Shown here: piece by piece, positions 6,876-13,552 of the stretch
How the letters are laid out: each line of letters opens with the position of its first letter
Position numbering within the stretch: the first letter of the stretch is position 1
Assembly (NCBI GenBank): GCA_964474685.1
Contig: CAYYTE010000025.1
Span: 1 to 17,317 of the forward strand
Direction of reading: 5' to 3'
Length of the DNA stretch: 17,317 nt
From: UBA1737 sp964474685
GTDB lineage: Bacteria; Bacillota_I; Bacilli_A; ML615J-28; CAG-313
Notes under the pieces: generated by a model
What the model was told of the DNA's origin: nothing
Databases searched by the model: none
The model's input: the letters and a program-made list of their open reading frames with translations, nothing else
Translations under genes and position numbers: made by a program

Positions 6876-9653
6876 TTACTCTCTTTCTTGTTCTTCCATA
6901 ATAAAGCATTCAATAACATCGCCTACTTTAATATCATTAAAGTTTTCAATTGAAATACCACATTCAAAACCTTCTTTAACTTCTTTTACATCATCTTTAA
7001 CACGACGTAATCCCATAAGTTTTCCTGTGTATACAACAATACTATCACGAATCACTCTTACACTACCATTTCGAACAATAGAGCCACTGGTTACAAAACT
7101 ACCCGCAACCGTACCTACTTTACTAATCTTAAAGATATTCTTTACTTCAGCTTGACCAGTAACCTTTTCAGCAAAAATTGGATCTAATAAACCCTTTGCG
7201 GCTTTCTCAATATCCTCTTGAAGTTTATAGATAATATCGTATAAACGAATTTCTACTCCCTTATCTTTTGCTAAATCCGTAATTTGAGCGGTAGGACGAA
7301 TATTAAAACCAATTAAAATTGCTTGAGATGCAATAGCTAAACTAATATCATTATCATTAATTCCACCTACACGAGCACCGATAATATTAATTTGTACTCC
7401 CTCGATTTGAATCTTCTCAAGTAAGTTTTTAACAGCTTCTACACTTCCTTGAATATCACACTTAATAATTAAATTAAGTGTTTTAATATCTGTAGACTCT
7501 TGATTCTTAAATACTTCCGATAAAGCCAATGCTTTTTGGGCATTTTCTTCTCTTTGTTTATTTTGGCTTCTTGCTACAGCGATTCCTCTTGCTTGTTTTT
7601 CATCAGTTAATACCATGAACTTTTCACCCGCAAAAGGCACTTCAGCAAGTCCTGTTACTTCAACTGGTTTGGAAGGTCCTGCAGATACTACGATACGTCC
7701 GAGTTCATCTTGCATAGCTCTTATTTTTCCATAAGTAGTACCAATAACAATTACGTCACCGACTTTTAAAGTACCATTTTGAACAAGAAGAGTAGCTACT
7801 GGACCGCGACCTTTATCAAGTCTTGCTTCAAGTACAGTTCCAATTCCCAAACGATTTGGATTTGCTTTATATTCATGAACATCACTAACAAGTAGAATGT
7901 TTTCAAGTAAATCATCAACGCCCTTACCAGTTAATGCTGAAAGTGGAACAAAAATTGTGTCTCCACCCCAATCTTCTGGTATTAAATTATATTGGCCTAA
8001 TTCTTGCTTTACTCGGTCTGGATTTGCCCCTGGTTTGTCCATTTTATTGATTGCAACAATAATAGGAACTCCCGCCGCCTTTGCATGTTCAATTGCTTCT
8101 ACTGTTTGAGGCATAACACCATCATCCGCAGCAACAACTAAAACAACAATATCCGTAATTTGAGCTCCACGAGCACGCATTTCTGTGAATGCAGCATGTC
8201 CTGGAGTATCGATAAAGGTAATAAAGCGATCATTTTTCTTTACTTGGTAAGCACCAATTCTTTGAGTAATTCCACCCGCTTCACCTTTTACAACATGACT
8301 GGAACGAATAGTATCAAGAAGTGTCGTTTTACCATGGTCAACGTGACCCATAATCGTAACAACCGGAGGTCTAGATACTAAATCACTTTCACTATCTTCA
8401 ACTACCATTTCATCAAATCTTGTTAAATCGGTAATTTGTTTGTCTTTTACTTCATAACCATACTCTACACAAACAAGTTCCGTTGTATCTTTATCTAAAG
8501 GTTGCGTAGCATTAGCCATAATTCCCATACCAACGAATAGCTTTTTAACAAGCTCCGTTACAGAAATATTTAAACCATTTGCAATATCTGTTACAGTCAT
8601 ACCTTCTTCATAGTATAAAACATGGTCTTCAACGAGTTCTTGAGCAACACTTGAAGATCTCTTTTCACGATTTAAATTCGCATTAGATCTTGTTTTATTA
8701 TTAATATTTTTCTTACGACGAACTTTCACATCGGCTTGAGTGAAGGTTTGGTCATTTTTTTGCTGCTTTGCTAGCTTCGTTGATTTCACAGCAGCCACTT
8801 TTTTATGAACAATCTTTTCAACCGCATCCACAGGTTCTACGAGTGAATCATACTTATCTAAGAATTTTTCATCAACATCAATTCTCGCAGTTGCAACTTC
8901 ATCAATATAGTTAATCTTTTGTTCTACATTTACGATTTTTTTCTTTTCAGGAACAACTGGTTTCACAACTGGTTTAGGAGTAACAGGTCTCGCTGGTTTA
9001 TTAAAACCTGGTTTATTATAACCATTATTATATCCAGAATTATATCCACGAGTATTCCCTTGATTATAAGACCCATTGGAATTATTGTTGTTATATCCAC
9101 GATTATACGAGTTTCCTTGATTGGATGCATTCGGATTAAATGTTCTTGGAGTCTGAGGATTACTTGGACCCACAGGTCGTTTTGTATACCCTCCATCCAT
9201 TGGTCTCGTAGTACTACCCGGTCTATTTACAACATTTTGCCTTTGGTCTCTGGTTTGATAAGTTGAAGTATTTGGAGTTTCAACTCTTTTTTGGCTTGAT
9301 TGTTCTTTTGCACCACTTTGTGTTCCAACACTTTTCCCACTTGTTTGCTTATCAATTACACCCGGTTTATTTACCCTAGGTGTTAACGGCTTTTGAGCAG
9401 GTGAGGAGGGACGTTGGGTAGGTTTATTGTTTAATAAACTCATATGAACACTAGGTACCGTCTTAGTCTTTGGTTTGGAACCTGATTTCTTAAAGGGATA
9501 CTTGATGTTATAGCGTAGTGCTAACTTCTTTTCATTCATTGCATCCACTTCTGAATTTTCTTTATTTGAAATATCCAAACCAACCACTTCGAGTAATTTT
9601 AATAATTCCTCGGTTGATTCTCCTAATATTTGTGCTAGTTCTTTAGCTTTCAC
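6876..9653 (-). CDS. infB: Translation initiation factor IF-2
   Basis: A GTPase that positions fMet-tRNA and drives 50S joining. In the 925-residue product: an IF2N subdomain (1-50), a long disordered linker (about 55-330) with a strongly Asn/Gly/Tyr-rich stretch at about 170-220, a second IF2N-like segment (about 340-390), then the G domain with GHVDHGKT (436-443), DTPGH (482-486) and NKMD (536-539), followed by domain II, domain III and the C-terminal fMet-tRNA-binding barrel. The switch region reads GGITQRIGAYQV, with Arg where I recall His in Bacillus. The start is GTG at 9651-9653 with AGAAGGAGA upstream; it overlaps the end of ylxQ by 11 bp. The core is certain; the linker is unusually long and biased for a Gram-positive IF2. 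Confidence 0.98.
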   Translation of the reverse strand: MKAKELAQILGESTEELLKLLEVVGLDISNKENSEVDAMNEKKLALRYNIKYPFKKSGSKPKTKTVPSVHMSLLNNKPTQRPSSPAQKPLTPRVNKPGVIDKQTSGKSVGTQSGAKEQSSQKRVETPNTSTYQTRDQRQNVVNRPGSTTRPMDGGYTKRPVGPSNPQTPRTFNPNASNQGNSYNRGYNNNNSNGSYNQGNTRGYNSGYNNGYNKPGFNKPARPVTPKPVVKPVVPEKKKIVNVEQKINYIDEVATARIDVDEKFLDKYDSLVEPVDAVEKIVHKKVAAVKSTKLAKQQKNDQTFTQADVKVRRKKNINNKTRSNANLNREKRSSSVAQELVEDHVLYYEEGMTVTDIANGLNISVTELVKKLFVGMGIMANATQPLDKDTTELVCVEYGYEVKDKQITDLTRFDEMVVEDSESDLVSRPPVVTIMGHVDHGKTTLLDTIRSSHVVKGEAGGITQRIGAYQVKKNDRFITFIDTPGHAAFTEMRARGAQITDIVVLVVAADDGVMPQTVEAIEHAKAAGVPIIVAINKMDKPGANPDRVKQELGQYNLIPEDWGGDTIFVPLSALTGKGVDDLLENILLVSDVHEYKANPNRLGIGTVLEARLDKGRGPVATLLVQNGTLKVGDVIVIGTTYGKIRAMQDELGRIVVSAGPSKPVEVTGLAEVPFAGEKFMVLTDEKQARGIAVARSQNKQREENAQKALALSEVFKNQESTDIKTLNLIIKCDIQGSVEAVKNLLEKIQIEGVQINIIGARVGGINDNDISLAIASQAILIGFNIRPTAQITDLAKDKGVEIRLYDIIYKLQEDIEKAAKGLLDPIFAEKVTGQAEVKNIFKISKVGTVAGSFVTSGSIVRNGSVRVIRDSIVVYTGKLMGLRRVKDDVKEVKEGFECGISIENFNDIKVGDVIECFIMEEQERE

Positions 9654-9960
9654 GTTTAGACTCTCCTTCTATCACCTGATTAATCGCCTTGGCAAAACCT
9701 GCATCTAGTAGTGCAACAACTTTCGAGTTATTTGTACCAAGACACCCGGATAATTCATCGGTGTTAAAATTTTGAATTACCGGAATGTTATAAAAATATG
9801 TTTTCTTTAATGTTTGTTCACGAGTTTTTAAAGAAGCATCACTTGCAAGAAAAACAAGCACTACTTTCTTTGTCGATAATGCGTGAAAAACCGCATCGGT
9901 TCCCAGCATTACTTTTCCACTGCGACGTGCTAAACCTAAATACGATAATACTGAACTCAA
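9643..9960 (-). CDS. ylxQ: L7Ae-family RNA-binding protein YlxQ
   Basis: A small (105 residues) ribosomal L7Ae/L30e-fold protein; the family binds kink-turn or related RNA, and YlxQ is the version always found between ylxR and infB in Bacillota. The N-terminal LSYLGLARRSGKVMLGTDAV is the family signature, and VVLVFLASDAS (about 33-43) is the central strand and loop. The start is TTG at 9958-9960, which overlaps the TGA stop of ylxR; a GGAGG 7 nt upstream, inside ylxR, supports it. The next ATG would remove the conserved N-terminal helix. The low-efficiency start with stop-start overlap suggests translational coupling. The cellular role is not firmly known. Confidence 0.92.
   Translation of the reverse strand: MSSVLSYLGLARRSGKVMLGTDAVFHALSTKKVVLVFLASDASLKTREQTLKKTYFYNIPVIQNFNTDELSGCLGTNNSKVVALLDAGFAKAINQVIEGESKRES
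9663..9667 (-). promoter_or_regulatory. Ribosome site fixing the GTG start of infB
   Basis: AGGAG within AGAAGGAGA, inside the 3' end of ylxQ and 9 nt before the GTG at 9653-9651; the encoded MKAKELAQIL is the expected IF2 N-terminus. Confidence 0.7.
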
Positions 9961-10235
9961 GCCTTATCCTCCACTATATGAATTAATTCCTCATATATAG
10001 TATCTGGGACTTGTGTTTCAAGTGCACGGTTTAACAAATGCTTTTTTTGTGCTTTTAAAATCGTGTCAATATTACGCTCTAAATACACGCCATGTCCTCT
10101 TACTTTTCCCGTTGGATCGACAGTTACTTCACCTGTTGCACTACGCACAACCCGAATCAACTCTTGTTTAGGGTGTTGATTTCCCGTAACAATACATTTT
10201 CTCAAGGGGATTTTCTTTGGTTTTACTATATTCAA
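9957..10235 (-). CDS. ylxR: YlxR-family RNA-binding protein (RnpM)
   Basis: A 92-residue basic protein of the YlxR/DUF448 family; the B. subtilis member was renamed RnpM because it binds and modulates RNase P RNA. Visible motifs: KKIPLRKCIVTGNQHPK near the N-terminus, ELIRVVR, and VDPTGK (about 39-44) followed by GHGVYL, where most relatives I recall have GRGAYL. The start is TTG at 10233-10235, supported by AAGGAAGGTG (10241-10250) and by the position of the KKIPLRKC motif close to the N-terminus. It lies 17 bp after nusA. Its stop is TGA, which overlaps the TTG of ylxQ. Confidence 0.92.
   Translation of the reverse strand: MNIVKPKKIPLRKCIVTGNQHPKQELIRVVRSATGEVTVDPTGKVRGHGVYLERNIDTILKAQKKHLLNRALETQVPDTIYEELIHIVEDKA
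9968..9972 (-). promoter_or_regulatory. Ribosome site fixing the TTG start of ylxQ
   Basis: GGAGG inside the 3' end of ylxR, 7 nt before the TTG at 9960-9958 that overlaps the ylxR TGA stop. Confidence 0.7.
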
Positions 10236-10252
10236 ATAGGCACCTTCCTTAT

Positions 10253-11069
10253 TTATTTTCCACTGTATACATTCGGAGTAAATTGAATGCCATCACGATA
10301 AGCAGTGGTTTCATCTTTAATATCTATCTTCCAGCCCGTTGCAAGCGACGCAAGCCTTGCATTTTGTCCGCCACGTCCAATCGCCAAACTGTATTGGTCA
10401 TCGGGTACAATGACTGTAGATTTCTTATTCAAATCATCGGTTAATACGCTNNNNNNNNNNNNNNNNNNNNNNNNNNNNNNNNNNNNNNNNNNNNNNNNNN
10501 NNNNNNNNNNNNNNNNNNNNNNNNNNNNNNNNNNNNNNNNNNNNNNNNNNTTCACCGGGAAGACTCTCTTGTATTGGCATTCTGGTTTGAACATTCATAC
10601 CTAAATCTAGGATTAAGAAGTTATCCGCAACCCCAATTACTTGAGCACTAATAATCTCACCTGTAATTCCTTGGAAGTATAAGGTAGCTTTTGCACCCCC
10701 TAATTCTTTTAAACCTTGAATTAAGATTTGTTTAAAACGGCTCGCTCCTTTCCTATCAATAGCACTAAACGGAACTTCTCTTTTTATTACAGAACCTACT
10801 TTTACACGTTCTTTAATCTCTTTTGCGGTATCAAGGGTAACTTGACCAACAGGGCCTTCTTCTTCAATCGTATCGACAACAGTCAATGTTTCAAAAATAC
10901 GAATTTTCTTTTGTTCATCATTAAATTCGATTGAAATATCACCAATGTATCCTTCTACTTGACAAGCTTTTGTTAAAGCTGTACATACAATTTTTTTAAC
11001 ATCTTCAATCTCTAAATTTTTTTCATTTGCTAGTTTTTCTAACGATTCAAAAAAACCTTTGCTAATCAT
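10253..11069 (-). CDS. nusA: Transcription termination/antitermination protein NusA, interrupted by assembly gap
   Basis: Binds RNA polymerase and nascent RNA, affecting pausing, termination and antitermination. The 5' part (11069 down to 10551) encodes 173 residues: the polymerase-binding N-terminal domain (about 1-125) and most of the S1 domain, ending at ESLPGE. After the N run, a C-terminal piece of about 65 residues carries the end of KH2 with IVPDDQYSLAIGRGGQNARLA and GWKIDIK, then a short tail ending VYSGK. The two pieces are not in the same frame across 100 N, and about 120 residues (rest of S1, KH1, start of KH2) are missing by comparison with Bacillus, so the gap size is wrong rather than the gene broken. 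ATG start with GGAGG 10 nt upstream; the SD overlaps the rimP TAG stop. Confidence 0.95.
10451..10550. other. Assembly gap (100 N) inside nusA
   Basis: A placeholder of exactly 100 N. By comparison with the usual NusA domain order, the missing stretch should be roughly 360 bp, so coordinates to its right are probably shifted relative to the real chromosome. Confidence 0.93.
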
Positions 11070-11083
11070 CTTTTTTTGTCCTC

Positions 11084-11554
11084 CTAAAATTTAACCGCAG
11101 TACGAATTTTTGCGATTTGTTTATAATTTAATTGTAGCGTTATTTCTCTTGTTTTAATCTTTATTAAAAACGATATATTATCGTCTGCTATCGCCTCAAT
11201 CACACCGTAAAAGAAATCATCCTTAATCGTTGGTTCTTTACAATATAACTTCACATAAACATACTTACCGATAGAATCCTTAATTTCATCTAAAGATTCA
11301 AGATCATACTCTAACCCTTTTGAAGAAACACCTAAAGAATATCCAACGGGCAAATCACTATCTAATAAATCAATTAATTCTTCATTAATACATGCAAGGT
11401 CATCTAAGGATATATCCTCCTCATTCCTTGATGTAATGATAATATGAAATCCTAAAAATCCATCCATAGTACCAATTACCACTTTGTATAAATCCTTATT
11501 GTGACTACTTAAAACCGGTTCCACTTTCTTTTGAATTTCTTCTTTTGTAAGCAT
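11084..11554 (-). CDS. rimP: Ribosome maturation factor RimP
   Basis: A 30S assembly factor and first gene of the nusA-infB operon. The 156-residue product has the two expected domains: an alpha/beta N-terminal domain with LYKVVIGTMDGFLGFHIIITS and SLDDLACINEELIDLLDSD (here about 23-67), the SLGVSSKGLEYDLESLDE linker motif (a form of the family's LEVSSPGLDRPL), and an SH3-like C-terminal barrel (about 90-156). The start is ATG at 11552-11554 (MLTKEEIQKK) with AGGAG at a 5-nt spacing. The frame is open further upstream to 11629, but that stretch is the promoter leader and hairpin and is not coding. The TAG stop is part of the ribosome site of nusA. Confidence 0.95.
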   Translation of the reverse strand: MLTKEEIQKKVEPVLSSHNKDLYKVVIGTMDGFLGFHIIITSRNEEDISLDDLACINEELIDLLDSDLPVGYSLGVSSKGLEYDLESLDEIKDSIGKYVYVKLYCKEPTIKDDFFYGVIEAIADDNISFLIKIKTREITLQLNYKQIAKIRTAVKF

Positions 11555-11570
11555 ATTTTCTCCTTTTATA

Positions 11571-11605
11571 AAAAACCATAAAAAACGGTGAGCCGTAAGC
11601 TCACC
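11571..11605 (-). terminator. Promoter-proximal intrinsic terminator in the rimP leader (putative attenuator)
   Basis: A perfect 7-bp G/C-containing stem (GGTGAGC, 11605-11599, with GCTCACC, 11593-11587) has a 5-nt loop. It is followed on the minus strand by G and six U, then ATGG and a second run of six U. It lies between the rimP promoter and the rimP ribosome site, and no minus-strand gene lies upstream for it to terminate. It could therefore regulate the whole rimP-nusA-infB operon by premature termination. Confidence 0.7.
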
Positions 11606-11619
11606 ATCATGTCTAATTA

Positions 11620-11648
11620 ATTCTACCATATTTTTCTTATAAAGTCAA
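11620..11648 (-). promoter_or_regulatory. Promoter of the rimP-nusA-infB operon
   Basis: On the minus strand: -35 TTGACT (11648-11643), a 17-bp spacer ending in TGG (a TGn extension), and -10 TAGAAT (11625-11620). The predicted start is near 11612, giving a leader of about 58 nt that is almost filled by the terminator hairpin and the ribosome site. Confidence 0.75.
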
Positions 11649-11855
11649 AGAAGTAGTCTTTATATTTTTAAAATATGTAAATAAAATGAAAATATTGAAT
11701 TATTCTTTCATTACTTTTTATATTATTATCTAATTTTTCCTATCCAATATCTCTATTTAATTATAAAAGTATTGTATACGCTTGCTTTTTTTAACAAAAA
11801 ATATTACAATATAGTCAATACACAATTATATAAAATGTTCTAGGAGGTATATCAA
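11649..11855. promoter_or_regulatory. Divergent intergenic region with candidate promoter of the nucleoside kinase gene
   Basis: About 207 bp of very AT-rich DNA between the divergent rimP and kinase genes. For the kinase, the best candidate on the plus strand is TTGCTT (11782-11787), a 17-bp spacer and TACAAT (11805-11810), with a start near 11817. A second, weaker possibility is TTACAA (11804-11809) with TATATA (11827-11832). An imperfect inverted pair (AATGAAA and TTTCATT) lies near 11685-11712. The ribosome site TAGGAGG is at 11841-11847. I see no gene here. Confidence 0.5.
11841..11847 (+). promoter_or_regulatory. Ribosome site fixing the TTG start of the nucleoside kinase
   Basis: TAGGAGG lies 8 nt before the TTG at 11856. 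No ATG or GTG lies at a usable distance, so TTG initiation is the best reading. Confidence 0.75.
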
Positions 11856-13514
11856 TTGAAAATATTTTATAATAACATCGAACGAGAAATTGCTCCCAAC
11901 ACATCTGTTTATGATTTGATGAGTGAAGAAGAAACAAAACAATACTATATATGTCGAATCAATAAATCGATCAAGGAGCTACGCTATATTCTCACAACAA
12001 AGAACGAAGGAGACCATATCGAGCTCTTCGGTCTTGATTCACTCGAAGCGGGAAAAGCATATGAGGCAACTCTACGTTACATTATGGCTATGGCCTTCTA
12101 TCACCTATATCCTAACTTATCCATTCGCTTTAGTTACCATATTTCAAGAAGTATATTTTGTGAAATAAAAAACAAAGAGGGCCTACACTTACTTGCCATC
12201 ACCCAAGCGATAGAAAAAGAGATGAAAAGAATCATATCGCTTAAACTTCCAATCATTCGAGAAACAATATCGAAGCAGCAAGCAATTGAACTATTTAAAA
12301 AGTTTAACTATAAAGACAAACTAGAAGCAATTAAGTATCGTCCGGATACCACTGTACATATGTATCATTGTGACGACTTTTATGACTATCTTTATAGTTA
12401 TATGGCACCATCAACCGGATGTATTACAAATTTTGTAATAAAGCCTTATTCACCTGGTATTATTTTACAATATCCCAGATATGAATTAAAAGCAAAGATT
12501 CCTTTTTTTGAAGAAGAATCAACCTATGAGAAATCTCTTAGGAAAGCTCATAATTGGGGAATTATTACCCAAACTCAAAACATTCCCGCAATCAATCACT
12601 TAATTGAAGCAACGCCCATTCGTGATTTTATTCAGATGTGTGAAACAAAACATACCAATATGCTAGCTGAACTAGGTTTTTGGATTTCCAACGCTCAAGA
12701 GGACATCCGTCTTGTTGCAATCGCGGGGCCTTCCAGCAGTGGGAAAACAACTTTTTGTAATCGACTTCGAATTGAACTTATGAGTCAAGGGCTCCATCCC
12801 GTAATGATTTCCTTGGATAATTATTATTTATCAAAAGAACAAATTGCGAAAAACCAACATTGTTCCATAGAAGATGTTGACCTTGAAAATATAAACTGTT
12901 TAGACACTAAACTATTCAACGACAATTTATTTGATTTAATCAATGGTGAAGAAGTCACGCTCCCTTACTTTAATTTCCAAAAAGGAAAAAGAGAAAAAGG
13001 CCCTACATTAAAAATTGATTATCGAAGTCCAATAATGATCGAAGGTATACACGCATTAAACGATAAACTAACTACTTCAATTCCAAAACATCAAAAGTAT
13101 AAGATATTTATTTCACCACAACAACAAGTAAACATTGATGACCATTCCCCTCTTTCAACCACAGATATGAGACTGATAAGAAGAATCGTTAGAGATATGC
13201 AATTTCGTGCTTGCCCCGCAAAAACTACAATTGATATGTGGCCAAGCATTCGTAATGGCGAATTTAAATGGATCTATCCAACTCAAGAAGGAGCGGATTA
13301 TGTATTTAACTCCGAACTCACCTATGAACTTGCAGTATTAAAGAAATACGCACTTCCAGAACTAATGAAAATCCAACCTACAGACAAAGAGTTTATCATC
13401 GCCAACCGGTTGATTAAATATCTCAAATACTTCAAACAAATCGATGATGAATCAAGCATTCCTTGTAACTCCTTAATTCGGGAGTTTATCGGTGGCAGTT
13501 GCTTTGATGTATAA
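11856..13514 (+). CDS. Nucleoside (uridine-like) kinase fused to TGS and ThrRS-SAD-like domains
   Basis: A P-loop kinase of the uridine kinase/phosphoribulokinase family behind threonyl-tRNA-synthetase-like N-terminal domains, an arrangement known in Clostridia, Erysipelotrichia and Thermotoga and usually annotated as nucleoside kinase or udk. Domains: TGS-like (about 1-60), SAD-like (about 65-215, with YMAPSTG at 182-188), kinase (about 280-500) with GPSSSGKT (291-298), SLDNYY (D321) and IEGIHALND, and a helical tail. The His and Cys residues that would form a ThrRS editing site appear replaced. The start is TTG with TAGGAGG 8 nt upstream; the next in-frame ATG would cut the TGS domain. It stands alone, divergent from rimP. 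It probably phosphorylates a nucleoside with NTP; the substrate and the role of the synthetase-like part are unproven. Confidence 0.88.
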   Translation: MKIFYNNIEREIAPNTSVYDLMSEEETKQYYICRINKSIKELRYILTTKNEGDHIELFGLDSLEAGKAYEATLRYIMAMAFYHLYPNLSIRFSYHISRSIFCEIKNKEGLHLLAITQAIEKEMKRIISLKLPIIRETISKQQAIELFKKFNYKDKLEAIKYRPDTTVHMYHCDDFYDYLYSYMAPSTGCITNFVIKPYSPGIILQYPRYELKAKIPFFEEESTYEKSLRKAHNWGIITQTQNIPAINHLIEATPIRDFIQMCETKHTNMLAELGFWISNAQEDIRLVAIAGPSSSGKTTFCNRLRIELMSQGLHPVMISLDNYYLSKEQIAKNQHCSIEDVDLENINCLDTKLFNDNLFDLINGEEVTLPYFNFQKGKREKGPTLKIDYRSPIMIEGIHALNDKLTTSIPKHQKYKIFISPQQQVNIDDHSPLSTTDMRLIRRIVRDMQFRACPAKTTIDMWPSIRNGEFKWIYPTQEGADYVFNSELTYELAVLKKYALPELMKIQPTDKEFIIANRLIKYLKYFKQIDDESSIPCNSLIREFIGGSCFDV

Positions 13515-13518
13515 ACTA

Positions 13519-13552
13519 AAATAGGAACACAAGCTAATTTGTGTTCCTATTT
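13519..13552. terminator. Bidirectional terminator between the kinase and methyltransferase genes
   Basis: A perfect 14-bp stem (13519-13532 with 13539-13552) has the 6-nt loop GCTAAT. The minus strand ends in TATTTTAGTTT and the plus strand in TATTTATTTG, so U-tracts are modest on both sides. The stop codon of the minus-strand methyltransferase (13547-13549) lies inside the stem. Confidence 0.7.

Noticed and set aside
8919..9266. Plus-strand open frame of 115 codons opposite infB
   Set aside because: It is the mirror of the Asn/Gly/Tyr-rich IF2 linker, Ile/Arg-rich with no ribosome site; the low-complexity codons opposite simply lack stops.
10253..11069. nusA as a pseudogene
   Set aside because: The frame change occurs only across a placeholder N run; both flanks are intact and conserved.
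11555..11629. N-terminal extension of RimP to 181 residues
   Set aside because: The extra 25 codons lie across the promoter start, the terminator hairpin and its U-runs. The ATG at 11554-11552 has a proper AGGAG and matches the family length.
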